From Leptobrachium leishanense (taxonomy: Eukaryota; Chordata; Amphibia; Anura; Megophryidae), in contig CM019067.1 of the NCBI GenBank assembly GCA_009667805.1, forward strand, positions 244,129,721 to 244,193,720: DNA of 64,000 nucleotides, written 5' to 3'. This document shows, piece by piece, positions 11,876-22,861 of the stretch; position 1 is the stretch's first letter; every line of letters begins with the position of its first letter. The notes beneath the pieces were generated by a model, which searched no databases, was not told the origin of the DNA, and was given only the letters and a program-made list of their open reading frames with translations. Position numbers and translations under genes: made by a program.

Positions 11876-12101
11876 AGATGCAAATCCACAGAATCACGGT
11901 GGCACTCCAGGACTATAAAGATTCTTTATTTAATCCATATTAAATCAACGTTTCAGCATCTCCCCGAGGCTTTCATCAGGATATACCGGGTTTATCCTGA
12001 TGAAAGCCTTGGGGAGAGGCTGAAACATTGATTTAATATGGATTAAATAAAGAATCTTTATAGTCCTGGAGTGCCACCGTGATTCTGTGGATTTGCATCT
12101 T
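11875..12101. mobile_element. Palindromic element with hammerhead-like cores, copy 1
   Basis: A 227-bp palindrome: the left arm from AAGATGCAAATCCACAG pairs with the right arm ending CTGTGGATTTGCATCTT. Near the centre the right arm carries CTGATGA (11997-12003), then AGCCT/AGGCT that can pair (12005-12009 with 12017-12021), then GAAAC (12022-12026). That is the order of the conserved hammerhead ribozyme core. The left arm carries the same set on the minus strand (GTTTC 11950-11954, TCATCAG 11973-11979). Penelope-like elements are known to carry such ribozymes, so descent from one is my inference. A stem III and cleavage site were not identified. Confidence 0.6.
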
Positions 12102-12197
12102 GAATATCGAGCCCAACGGTAGGCACCAGGCAATTATTCGGTTAAGCATGAGTGCATGGTAGACTTTTGAATATATATATATATATATATTATATAT

Positions 12198-12424
12198 AAG
12201 ATGCAAATCCACAGAATCACGGTGGCACTCCAGGACTATAAAGATTCTTTATTTAATCCATATTAAATCAACGTTTCAGCATCTCCCCGAGGCTTTCATC
12301 AGGATATACCGGGTTTATCCTGATGAAAGCCTTGGGGAGAGGCTGAAACATTGATTTAATATGGATTAAATAAAGAATCTTTATAGTCCTGGAGTGCCAC
12401 CGTGATTCTGTGGATTTGCATCTT
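12198..12424. mobile_element. Palindromic element, copy 2 (identical)
   Basis: Appears identical in sequence to the palindrome at 11875-12101, offset by 323 bp, including the downstream phrase with CGAGCCCAACGGTAGGC and an AT dinucleotide run. The repeat of palindrome plus flank indicates a tandem duplication through the AT microsatellites rather than two independent insertions. Confidence 0.85.
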
Positions 12425-12489
12425 GAATATCGAGCCCAACGGTAGGCACCAGGCAATTATTCGGTTAAGCATGAGTGCATGGTAGACTT

Positions 12490-12526
<37 letters not shown>

Positions 12527-12529
<3 letters not shown>

Positions 12530-12604
12530 AACACATGGGGGTTGCACTCAACCTTAACTAAGCATTCAGTGCGGGTGCATCTGAGAGAGCACTCCTGTAT
12601 ATAT
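12527..12604. repeat. Dispersed TTGCACTCAACC repeat, fragment
   Basis: The phrase with GGTTGCACTCAACC, AAGCATTCAG and GGTGCATC, then AGAGAGCACTCC, recurs at about 58320-58420 and 60357-60430. In those places it borders fold-back structures. No class can be assigned. Confidence 0.5.
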
Positions 12605-12697
12605 ATACATATATATACACACACTCAGGATTTGTTTTGAAAGATTTTTATTTTAACCAAACACATACACATACATATACATATACATATTGTGCAT

Positions 12698-12957
12698 GCA
12701 GGAAGTATTCAAACCTCTTCATTTTCCCACATTTTTATACTGCAGTATATGTTAAATTATGTTTTTCCATGAATATCTACACTCAGCATCCTATAATGGC
12801 AAATCAAAAACAGATTATTCATAACATTACAAATTTATGAGAAAAGGAATAATTAAAATATCACATTGACGTAAATATTCAATGACAATTTCAATTTAAC
12901 TCAGATACTTTCTCTGGATCACCTTTGAGGTGTTTCTGCCCTTTGACTGGAGGCCAC
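12698..12957. mobile_element. Decayed Tc1-like element, left part
   Basis: The sequence from AAGTATTCAAACCTCTTC through a GAGGTGTTTCTGCC phrase resembles the 5' terminal region of a well-known fish and frog Tc1 family (AGTATTCA...TTTTCCCACATTTT...). The relic continues after the 25.6-kb insertion, at 38584-38650, with CTGTGTCAAATTCAGGTG. It is the outermost layer of the nested stack. Recognition is from memory of the family. Confidence 0.5.
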
Positions 12958-13479
12958 TAGGGATGAGCCGAACACGCCCGAGTTCGGGTTCGTACCCGAA
13001 CCTGAACTTTCCAAATGTTCGAATCCGAATCCGAACTCGAACTCAATACAAGTCAATGGGGCTGAAAATTCGGTTTTTAGAGTGCCCTCCAAGAGGGCAT
13101 ATATGCTAGATATTTGCCATAAAAGGTGTATGGGGGTCCGGGTAGTGCCCTGGGGGACAGGAAACAAGGACAAAAAGTTTTAAAAAAAACATTTTTAAAG
13201 GGACAGTGAGTTTTCCAATGAAATAAGGGTTAAAAATAAAAATGAAAAATTCCTTCAAATATCGTGCCTAGGAGGTCCCCATAACCTGCCCGTGAAGTGG
13301 CGGATTTCTAGGATGTATAGAAACACTTAAAATAAAACAATTACGTTTCAAATGACGGTAAATGCTTTTCCTTTACTCTATCCATAAACAACTGCTTGGG
13401 GCGGCAGTCTATGAAAAGAGGAGACATTTTCGGACACGCAGAAAAAGTTTAGTGATTTTTTGGCTAAATTATTGTGAAA

Positions 13480-14375
13480 CTTATGCAGGTTTTGGATGAA
13501 AGTAACAATAGGTGCTTTAAAATTGGGCCTTTAGCGTCGGCAACAGTGCCGTCACACCGTAACCCTTCTGAGGATATGAATCTGATACAGGCATCAGTGG
13601 CAGTGCACCCAAATATTGTGCTTTTGGTGCCAGGCCTGCAAGTACTATCATACAGTATCCCCTCTGTAGTATTGTGGAAGAATGCAGGGGTGGACCTTGC
13701 GGTCCTATATTAAAAAGATTTGAATCTGGTAAAGGCGTCAGTGCACCCAGATATTGTGCTTTTGGTGCCAGACTGCAAGGCCAGCAAGTACTATCATACA
13801 GTAACCCCTCTGTAGTATTGTGGAAGAATGCAGGGGTGGACCATGTGGTCCTATATTAAAAAGATATGATTCTGGTCAAGGCATCAGTGCACCCAGATAT
13901 TGTGCCTTTGGTGCCAGACTGCCAGGCCAGCAAGTATCATCATACAGTAACCCCTCTGTAGTATTGTGGAAGAATGCACGGGTGGACCATGTGGTCCTAT
14001 ATTAAAAAGATATGAATCTGGTAAAGGAGTCAGTGCACCCAGATATTGTGCTTTTGGTGCCAGACTGCCAGCAAGTACTATCATACAGTAACCCCTCTGT
14101 AGTATTGTGGAAGAGTGCAGGGTTGGACCCTACGGTTCAAAAAATTAAAATGATATAGATGTGGCACAGGCGTCATTGCAGCCAAATATTCTGCCTTTCA
14201 TGGCAGCAAGTGCATTCACACCGTAACCCTTTTGTGGTATTGTGGAAGAGTGCAGGGTTGGACCCTGCTGTTCAAAAAATTAAAATGATATAAATCTGGC
14301 ACAGGCATCAGTGCAGCCAAATATTGTGCCTTTCATGGCAGCAAGTGCATTCACACCGTAACCCTTTTGTGGTAT
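13480..14375. repeat. 146-bp subterminal tandem repeat of the hAT
   Basis: About six units of roughly 130-146 bp, containing CCCAGATATTGTGC, CAGTAACCCCTCTGTAG and TTGTGGAAGAATGCAGGGG. The two central units are near-identical at a 146-bp spacing; the outer ones are diverged and shorter. Subterminal repeats can bind hAT transposase in known elements; that role here is inference. Confidence 0.85.
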
Positions 14376-14427
14376 TGTGGAAGAGTTCAGTGCTGGAGGA
14401 TTTGTGCATGCAGAAGACATCCCCGAT

Positions 14428-15527
14428 CTATTCCGTTACGTCAGCATCAGGGGATTGATAACTGCTGATCCAGGACTGATTCATTTTTATAAATTTCAAC
14501 CGATCTACAGAGTCGGTGGACAGACGCACTCTTTTGTCTGTGACAAAACCTCCAGCGGCACTGAACGTCCTTTCAGAAAGCACGCTGGACGAAGGGCAAC
14601 CTAGTAGCTGCATAGCATATTGGCTAAATTCTGGCCACTGATCCAGTCTCAACATCCAGTAAACCAGTGGATCATCTGCTGGAAAGGTATCCAGGTCTGC
14701 CCTTGCCCCTAGGTAGTCCTGCACCATATGGTGAAGACGCTGGCAATGGGTGCCTACATTTGACGTCCCTGGACATCATGGACTAAAAAAATTTAAAAAT
14801 GCATCAGTCAAGGGGCCCTGGCCTTCACCACTATTCCTCTGATCATCTGCAGCCTCAGAAGCACGTGTGTCATCACTTGGTAACCTACCAGTGCCTGGAA
14901 AGGTGTTACACAAGTGTCGCTTTAGAGCGTCCTCAAGTTTTTTCATCCTGTGCTCCCTCTGTGCGGGCAGGATGAGCTCTGCAACTTTACCCTTGTATCG
15001 TGGATCAAGAAGGGTTGCCAACCAGTAATGATCCCTCTCCTTGATAGCACGAATCCTGGGGTCCTTTAGCAGGCTTTGCATCATAAGGGAGCCCATGCAG
15101 CATAGGTTGGAGGTGGCATTAGCTTCCGAGTCTTCCTGGTCAATGAGGATGACCCCATCGTGCACTTCCTCCTCCCAGCCACGCACTAGCCCTTGTGTTT
15201 CTGGGCACACAAAACCCTCCCTTGAGGAATCCCCACCTTCAATGCCCCACTACTTAAATATTCCTCCTCCTCCTCATCCTCCTCCTGTCTGATCTGAGTA
15301 GGACCCGCTGGAATGCTGTCTGCGGAAAGACTGGGGCCTTCAGAGCTAGGGAGGGCCTCCTCTTCCTCCCGCTGCTCTGCCTCTAGAGCCACATCTATAA
15401 TTCCCCGCAGAGTGTGCTCCAGCAGGAACACTAAAGGTATTGTGTCACTAATGCATGCACTGTCCCTGCTCACCATCCTCGTTGCCTCCTCAAATGGTGA
15501 CAGTACAGTGCATGCATCCTTGATCAT
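14428..15527 (-). pseudogene. hAT transposase, C-terminal half with dimerisation domain
   Basis: Read on the minus strand in three overlapping frames (15527-15186, 15210-14776, 14727-14428). The last piece is a clear hAT C-terminal (hATC) domain: DPLVYWMLRLDQWPEFSQYA followed by the SSVLSERTFSAAGG block typical of the family. In intact hAT enzymes this domain drives dimerisation and completes the RNase H-like fold. The middle piece carries the LLDPRYKGKVAEL block also seen in ZBED-type hAT proteins. Frame changes near 15190-15210 and a gap at 14728-14775 mean the copy is broken. Confidence 0.8.
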
Positions 15528-16483
15528 CAGCCACTGCGGGGGGGACCAAGTTGACCTGAACCTGTCCTTGTGCCATACTCACACAGGCACTCGTTGATGG
15601 CCCTCTGCTGCTTGTGCAGATGCTGCAGCATTGCTAATGTCGAGTTCCACCTGGTGGGCATGTCACAGATCAGATGGTTTGTGGGAAGGTGGAATTCTCT
15701 TTGAATTTCTGCCAGGCGAACGCTTGCTGGGAATGACCGTCTGAAGTGGCTGCAGACTTTTCTGGCCTGACTGAGAAGCTCTGGCAGCCCTGGGTACTTG
15801 GTTAGGAAACGCTGTACCACTAGATTTAGGATGTGTGCTAGGCATGGTACATGCATCAATTTACCCTTGCGTAGGGTGGAGAGAAGGTTGCTGCCATTAT
15901 CGCAGACGATCATTCCCAACTGAAGCTGGCGTGGTGTTAACCATCTCTGCACCTGCCCCTGCAGAGCTGACAGAATTTCTGGCCCGGTGTGGCTCCTGTC
16001 CCCTAAACAAACCAGCTCAAGCACAGTATGGCATCTTTTTGCTTGAGCCATTGTGTAGCCCCTGCCACGCGTCGGTTTAACTGCCACTTCGCCAGAGACA
16101 GAGAAGGAGGAGGAGGAAGAGGTGGTGGAGCAGACAGACCTCAAACAAGCAGCTTTCTGGAGGCGTGGTGGATGAACAAGCTCCAGCACAGAGCCCCGCC
16201 TTGGATCCCTCCCAGCTGCAATCAGAGTTACCCAGTGTGCCGTGAAGGAAATGTAACGGCCCTGTCCATGCTTGCTGGACCACGTGTCTAAAGTCACATG
16301 CACCTTGTTGCTGACTGCCTTTCCCAATGACTGGATAACATTGTCTTCCACGTGCTGGTATAGTGCTGGAATGGCCTTGCGTGAAAAGTAATGGTGTTTT
16401 GGAACCTGCCACTGTAGTACAGCACATTCAGCAAATTCACGGAAGGGAGCAGAGTCCACCAGCTGGAAAGGCAGCAGCTGCAA
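15527..16483 (-). pseudogene. hAT transposase, catalytic N-terminal half
   Basis: A 318-codon open stretch on the minus strand. It shows the VTLDTWSSKHGQGRYISFTA block, which carries the first catalytic aspartate region of hAT enzymes, then IVCDNGSNLLSTL followed by CLAHILNLVVQRFL, the second catalytic block. The segment ends with DMPTRWNSTLAML, also conserved in ZBED-like hAT proteins. The frame would continue upstream without interruption if the insertion at 16554-17579 were absent. Downstream, coding continues in another frame. Confidence 0.85.
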
Positions 16484-16553
16484 TGCGAGTAATTTTGCTA
16501 AACTGGCATTTAGATGCTGTGCTTGGGGATGGTTGGGACTATATTTTTTCTTA

Positions 16554-17579
16554 TCTCAAAAAACCACTTGGCAGCTCAAAAGAACCGGCAAATGGCACTG
16601 GAGGAGTGGCTACAGAAAAATTTATCTTTATTAGAACGAATATAGACACTCTCAGATGCAAGGAAAAATCAATTAAGAAACATAAATACGACAGCAGACA
16701 AAGCAGGGTGTACTGGAATTGACGCCAGTGTATAATGGCTGTGCATAAAAGAGGTGTGGAAAGAGGATTGCAATCAATGTATTAGGCACCATAATAGAAT
16801 TCCATAATTGCACAAAGGGATTAGCATCAAAAAGCAAACCATAAATCACCTTCACAATCAGCACGCCAACACTGACCCTTAGCTAGTCGAGCTTATGCTC
16901 AAGATTACTGTCCTCACCCTGCAAATGCTGCACACACAACAAATCACCTAACTATTTTTTTGCTCCAGAAGAAGCCAATGTCCAGTTGGCGAAACATATG
17001 TTGAGCTGATGTATCAACCTTGATTTTAAGCTGTGATTTGTTGTGTGTGCAGCATTTGCAGGGTGAGGACAGTAATCTTGAGCATGAGCTCGACTAGCTA
17101 AGGGTCAGTGTTGGCGTGCTGATTGTGAAGGTGATTTATGGTTTGCTTTTTGATGCTAATTCCTTTGTGCAATTATGGAATTCTATTATGGTGCCTAATA
17201 CATTGATTGCAATCCTCTTTCCACACCTCTTTTATGCACAGCCATTATACACTGGCGTCAATTCCAGTACACCCTGCTTTGTCTGCTGTCGTATTTATGT
17301 TTTTTAATTGATTTTTCCTTGCATCTGAGAGTGTCTATATTCGTTCTAATAAAGATACATTTTTCTGTAGCCACTCCTCCAGTGCCATTTGCCGGTTCTT
17401 TTGAGCTGCCAAGTGGTTTTTTGAGATATATCTATTTAGGTCAGGTTTAATCCTGAGTAAGAGGTTGTGCTGCTCTCACCCATTTGGATGAGAGTCAGGT
17501 GATTGTCTAAATTTGAGGGTTCCTGTTGTGGGTCCCCCATCTCTCTCTTTTCTGGTAAGATATTCTATATTTTTTCTTA
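16554..17579. mobile_element. Fold-back element with 15-bp target duplication
   Basis: Two arms of about 395 bp (16554-16948 and about 17036-17429) are inverted copies. A loop of about 87 bp separates them and an unpaired tail of 135 bp follows. The whole unit is flanked by a perfect 15-bp direct repeat, CTATATTTTTTCTTA (16539-16553 and 17565-17579). It sits inside transposase codons, and removing it joins the frames cleanly, so the boundary is firm. The loop carries GCCAA/TTGGC (16974-16978, 16986-16990) directly followed by GAAAC, resembling stem II and core of a hammerhead ribozyme. A 15-bp duplication points to target-primed retroposition, perhaps Penelope-derived. Confidence 0.8.
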
Positions 17580-18693
17580 CGCTGCAGCAGCTGCGGCAAC
17601 GTAATATGACTGTGTAAATCTTCAGCTGATGGGATGATGTCACATTGTGAGGAACAAGCTGGTACATCCATTACTGTAGCATAATCCCTGTCAGTGGAGG
17701 TTGTAGGCAATGACATGGCAGGACATACAGTGGGGGTAGAGACAGATGAGGAGGACCTATGCAAAGTTTTGCGCCAACGGGATGTGTGGCAGGTGTTCAT
17801 ATGTCACCTCAAGCACGTGGTACCCAAGTGTCCGGTGTCTTTCCCACGCTTCAGCCTCATCTGACATAGATTACAAATAGCAACGGTGCGCTCTGCTGCA
17901 CATTTCTTAAAGAACTCCCAGACAACACAGTTCCTGCATGTGTGCTTTGAGACAACAGCGCTCTGCACCGGAGCAGCTCTGACATCTGATGCCTTGGACT
18001 GACTAGTGCTATGGTTGGTCATAGAGGACGTTGTGCCTTGTGTTTGCTGTGCCTCCTCCTCCTCCCCCTCCTCCTCACTTGATTCCTCTGTTCGATCTGG
18101 CACCCAGGTGGAGTCAGTGACCTCATCATCAATGTCATCTTCACCCTCATCTCTTCGTCACTGGAGCCAACTTGGCAGTATGCTGCAGCTGCTGGGGCAA
18201 CATGAGTGCCAGTTATTTGTGTGTCATGACTGGCACCCCCTTCCTCTAGGTTGATTATACTCCCTTCCTCAACCTCAGAGATTGAATCAGAGCACTGTAC
18301 TTGCTGCGCATCCTCAAGCAGCATGTCACTCTCATTGTAGTCAAACAATTCAGCTGACTCCTCCGTGTGTGATAGCGAGGCTACGGCAGGAGTAGCTGTG
18401 GACATGGAGGCTGCATTAGATGTTTTGTCAGCTGAGGTGGACTGTAAAGCACTACAAGCCTGGCTGGCAGAGGACTCAGAGGATGAGGATGGCCTGGTTA
18501 GCCAATCCACCAAATCCTCAGTATGTTGCTGCTGCTTAAGACAGCCAGCACCAATTAGAAAGGACACGTGCCCCTGCAGAGGATGCACCACGTCCACCAC
18601 GACCAGAGGCACAGCCTCCCAACACAGGGGCTGCTTTTGCCCTCTTATCTGTGTCTGGGAGCGTCTGCCTGTCCTTTTTGTTCTTTCAGACAT
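17580..18693 (-). pseudogene. hAT transposase N-terminus with BED zinc finger
   Basis: Three minus-strand pieces: 18693-18019, 18103-17804 and 17800-17580. The first begins MSERTKRTGRR and is Ser- and acid-rich, likely disordered. The second and third hold a BED-type finger: VVWEFFKKCA, CNLCQMRLKRG, then HMNTCH supplying the two histidines. An in-frame TGA splits the finger just before the first histidine, and a frame change lies within 18019-18103. The last piece runs into the direct repeat of the fold-back insertion. The BED finger would bind the transposon ends in an intact enzyme. Confidence 0.78.
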
Positions 18694-18734
18694 AGTGAGT
18701 GATATATAGATTAAATATATACAGAACTCTGATT

Positions 18735-19325
18735 CAACTCTGGTATAAAGATTAAAGATTTACAGAACTCTGGTATAACTCAGTGAGACACCCTGATAGC
18801 TGGCAGCCAGTGACAAGACACAGATTACAAATTCCTCCTATAAATCAGTGAGACCCCTGATGGGTGGCAGTGAGAAGACACAAATTACAATTTGTATAAA
18901 TCTGATAGAAGTATGTGGGACCCCCTGATGGTGGCAGTGAGAAAGCAGATTTACAAATCTCAGAAACCTCCTATAAATCAGTGAGACCCCTTGATGGGTG
19001 GCAGTGAGAAGCAACAGATTACAAATCTCAGAAACCTCCTATAAATCAGTGAGACCCCTTAATGGGTGGCAGTGAGAAGCCACAGATTACAATTCGCACA
19101 AATCTGCTAGAAGTATGTGGGACCCCCTGATGGGTGGCAGTGAGAAGCCACAGATTACAAATCTCAGGCAGTGAGAACACACGGATTATAACAATTCCCA
19201 AATATTTTGTAGAGATTTGTAACCCCCAAAATACTTGCTGGCAGCCAGTGACAAGACACAGATCACCTCAATTCCCAAATGTTTTGTAGAAATTTGTGAC
19301 CCCCAAAATACTTGCTGGCAGTGAC
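18735..19325. repeat. Tandem repeats upstream of the hAT transposase, left block
   Basis: Units of about 60-75 bp with CAGTGAGACCCCCTGATGGG, GTGGCAGTGAGAAGCCACAG and AATCTCAGAAACCTCC. Near 19200 they change to a unit with CAATTCCCAAATGTTTTGTAG and CCCCAAAATACTTGCTGGC. The array is split by the hAT at 19326-23308 and resumes at 23317. Confidence 0.85.
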
Positions 19326-19587
19326 TAGGGATGAGCTGTTCGGGTTCGGACGGTTCGAAGTTCGACCCGAACTTTGGCAGTTCGAAAGTTCGCGAATTTC
19401 GAACTTTTTGGGTCTGTTCGGTTCGAGTTCGAAAAAAAAAAGAAATTTTGAAAAAAGTATAGAAAATGCTTAAAAAAATACTAAAAAATCTAGAAATAAA
19501 GAGACTCTTTACTGCAGAATATTATAAGCAACGGTTTATTAGATATTGAATTAAAAACTGTGTACGTAGAAAGATTATCAACTCTAA

Positions 19588-20013
19588 GGCTGGGGTCAGA
19601 CCAGCGCACTTTTAACGTGCGTTCTGGCGCACATAATTACGGCCGCACTAGCAGCAGATGACGGGCAATGACGGCCAATATACGATGTACAGCCGCACAA
19701 AAGTCTGGCCGTGCAACGCAAGTGGAATTTGAACGCATTTTTTTGAGAACGCTGATCCGCTAGTACTGACGTACTGAGTGCGCAGCTGCAGCATAGCGGC
19801 GTGTTTGCGTGATTAGGAGATGTCAGAAGCTGCTAATTTCTGGCCTACATAACGTCCAGACGCAAAAAGAGTTTTATTGACGATCCTACAAAATCACGCC
19901 TGAAAATGCGCGTCGTCTGACCGTTTTTGCGCATTCCGTGAAAAAATACGTCAATGCGTTCGGACGCACTTTTTCACGTTCGCGGGGAAAAATGCTTTCG
20001 TCTGACCCTAGCC
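19588..20013. mobile_element. PIF/Harbinger-like MITE, copy 1
   Basis: The ends GGCTGGGGTCAGAC and (other strand) GGCTAGGGTCAGAC are inverted repeats, flanked by TAA at the left and TTA at the right. The interior is rich in CGCA/TGCG words. Two further members lie at 21441-21880 and 22180-22603. The TWA-type flank suits PIF/Harbinger, but the family is assigned by structure only. Confidence 0.75.
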
Positions 20014-20162
20014 TTAATGACCTCTGTTCATTGAATAACACCAGGTGTTTTTAGTCTGGTAATCAATTTGATACATTGTACACCATACTGAGGGTGGGGT
20101 GGTGTCTGCTTCTGATTGAGATTTGATAATTAATTTCCCTAAAACATCCTAATATGCTGCAT

Positions 20163-21406
20163 TTAACCCTTTCGCTGCTGAGGCTTTTCACACCTCTGTG
20201 CTGAGGTCATTTTTACCGCTTTCGCTCATCATGTTTAACCGCGTTTTGTAGCCATATTTTGATATATGACCCAGACATATTATATATCGTTCTTTCTGGC
20301 AGACTTGGCAGATTCATAATATGTCATTATTATATGTATACGTTATGTCATGTCTGTATATTATAACAAAAATTCAATAAAATTTGAGTTTTCAATAATT
20401 TATTATGTGTAAAGTGTTTTTTTTTCACATTTTAACATGCGATCGTTTGCGGTTATATTTTGTATGGGGTGCGCTTGTTAAAAAAATTAGAAATGGGGTC
20501 TCGTTACATTTTTTTTTTTTTGGGGAAAATTTCGCTTTTTTTAACAAACGCACCGCATACAAAAATCGTTAATGTAGCATTATTGTTCACATTATAATTG
20601 AAATGGGAACAATATTGCTGCATTAACAAAACAAAAACAAAAAATAACTTGTTTATTTTTTTTTTAGAAGTTTTTTTAACTATTTTTATTTTTTTATTTT
20701 TATTTTTTAAAAAAACATTTTTCATGCTCATGTTTGGTATCCTTGGAAAGGCCATGCTCTGGCCGATCCAACGATATCAAACATTAACCCCTAGCTGCCA
20801 CGGATCGGGAGTAGGGGGTGCATTGGAACCCCCTATCTCCACCATTGGTGGCAGCAAGGGGTTAACTCCAGGACTGGTGTCATCGTGCTATGACGATGAC
20901 GCCAGTCCTCAGGGGGAGTTCCTGGAGGCTTGGCCGACATCCAAGATGTCGGCCAGCTCCAGGAGAGGATCACGATCCGGCGCTTTTCAGCGCCGATTCG
21001 TGATCCGGCTCCCCAGGGGTTAATCACAGCCACCGTTTGGAAGGGCAGGCTGTGCCCTTCCAAACGGTGCCTGGATTAACCCCCTGCCCCACGGCGATCG
21101 GGAGGGAGAGAGGTCCGAAGGACCTCCCCCCTCGCTTTCAGGTGCTTCCTCCGCACATGCGGGGGGGGCGCCTGAATTAGATGTCATCGCGCCACCGCAA
21201 TGACATCTAATTGCTCCGCCGGGGTCCCGGAGTGCTGGGCTGTGCTATGGACATCCAAAATGTCAGCCCGCACCGGGGGGCGCAGCAATCCGCCGCAATC
21301 CGGTGGATTGCTGCCTTCTGTGCATGGACGCGTTCAGCACGTCCATAGCACATTAGAACCACTTGGCTGGACGCGCTGAGCGCGTCCATAGCAGCCAAGT
21401 GGTTAA
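20163..21406. mobile_element. piggyBac-like MITE with serial hairpins
   Basis: TTAA target sites border the ends TTAACCCTTTCGCTGC and (other strand) TTAACCACTTGGCTGC, matching the TTAA duplication of piggyBac elements. No transposase remains. A run of separate near-perfect hairpins fills the right half: about 20869-20912, 20967-21004, 21029-21068 and 21359-21402. The left half contains AT-rich DNA with poly-T runs that create false lysine- and phenylalanine-rich ORFs. Confidence 0.78.
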
Positions 21407-21440
21407 CTGGTGTTTGAAAAAAATTCAAAATAACATCTAA

Positions 21441-21880
21441 GGCTAGGGTCAGATGAGCGCATTTTGCACGGACTGTGCGTCCGTGCAGTACGGATGTACT
21501 TACTGACTGACAACAAGGTAGTGGCCAAACAGTCCATTTTTTTCACTGATGTATTTTTTGACTGATGTAGCAGGGAAAATAAACTAAAATGAAAAAACAT
21601 TCTGTCCATCAAAAATGCTGGACGTATAAATGCAGTCCATCTGACCTCGTTTCATCATTCACATACAAAGCTACACGGACGTGGCGCACTCCGCACGTCC
21701 GTTCTAGCAGTATTACGTTCTTGCCTAACCTGCGTCCGTTTGCTGCGTCCGCCATGCATCTGCACTTCCGTGCGGACGTACTTCGTGTGTGGGGCTCCAT
21801 TGGTCAGAATACTGTGCTGCCACGGACGTACAAATGTGCGGCAACACGGACGTGATAACTGCACTTGTCTGACCCCAGCC
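21441..21880. mobile_element. PIF/Harbinger-like MITE, copy 2
   Basis: The ends GGCTAGGGTCAGAT and (other strand) GGCTGGGGTCAGAC are inverted repeats; flanks are TAA at 21438-21440 and TTA at 21881-21883. Same family as 19588-20013. Non-coding, with frequent CGGACG/CGTCCG words that are partly self-complementary. Confidence 0.75.
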
Positions 21881-21920
21881 TTAAGCAATATTATTTTTCA
21901 CCTCGGGATTAAACATTCAC

Positions 21921-22861
21921 AGGGTTATTCAGAGAGCGGTGAAAAGCAGGAGAATAACTGGAGAAGTGAAAATTCTAGGTCAAAATAGCCAAACCAGAAA
22001 AATTCTCCCATTTAACTCACTTTCCAAATTGGCTATTTGGTCTAGATTGTTCTCTTCTCCCGCCAGTTCTCCTGGCTCTCACCTCTCTCTCAGGGTTGTT
22101 CAGAGAAAGGTCAAAACCAGGAGAATTGCAGGAAAAGAGAACAATCTGGACCAAATAGCCGATTTGGAAAGTGAGATAAGGCTAGGGTCAGACTAACGCA
22201 TTTTTCACAGCGACTGTCAAAAAGTGCGTCCGAACGCATTGCCTTATTTTTTCACGGAATGCTTGAAAACGGTCATACGATGCGCATTTTTGTGCGTGAT
22301 TTTTACGGATCCAAACCAGGAAACTTTGGGTGTCTGGACATTATGTTGGCCGGACATGAGCAGGGTCTGACGTCTCCAAATCACGCACACACGCCGCTAG
22401 TGGACGCAGCGCACTCTGTACGTCCGTACTAGCGGTTCTGCGTTCTCGAAAAAATGCGTTCATTTTCCACTTGCGTTCGCAGCCGGACTTTCGTGCGACC
22501 GTACTTTGTATATTGGCTGTCATTGCCCGTCATTTGCTGCTAGTGCGGCCGTGATTAAGTGCGCCTAAACGCATGTTAAAAATTCGCTAGTCTGACCCTA
22601 GCCTAAATGGGAGAATTTTTCTGGTTTGGCTATTTTGACCTAGAATTTTCCATTCTCCAGTCATTCTCCTGCTCTACACCGCTCTCTGAATAACCCTGAC
22701 AGGGTTATTCAGAGAAAGGTGAAACTCAGGAGAATGACTGAAGAGAAAATTCTAGGTCAAAATAGCCAAATCAGAAAAATTCTCCCATTTTTCTCACTTT
22801 CCAAATCGGCTATTTGGTCTAGAATTTTCCATTCTCCAGTCATTCTCCTGCTTTTCACCGC
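21921..22861. mobile_element. Cluster of three short AGGGTTATTCAGAGA MITEs
   Basis: Three adjacent palindromic units start at 21921, 22092 and 22701 and share the ends AGGGTTRTTCAGAGA. Each pairs GGAGAATGACTGGAGAA with a later TTCTCCAGTCATTCTCC. The first lacks its last few bases and the third its right end. The second runs to 22697 and contains the PIF-like MITE at 22180-22603. A diverged fourth member lies at 48188-48352. Confidence 0.75.
22180..22603. mobile_element. PIF/Harbinger-like MITE, copy 3
   Basis: The ends GGCTAGGGTCAGAC are identical on both sides, with the same TAA trinucleotide at 22177-22179 and 22604-22606. It sits inside the second palindromic MITE of the cluster. This is the best-preserved member for reading the 3-bp TSD. 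Confidence 0.82.

Noticed and set aside
20504..20755. Lysine/asparagine-rich open frame
   Set aside because: Made by poly-T and poly-A runs inside a MITE; no domain.
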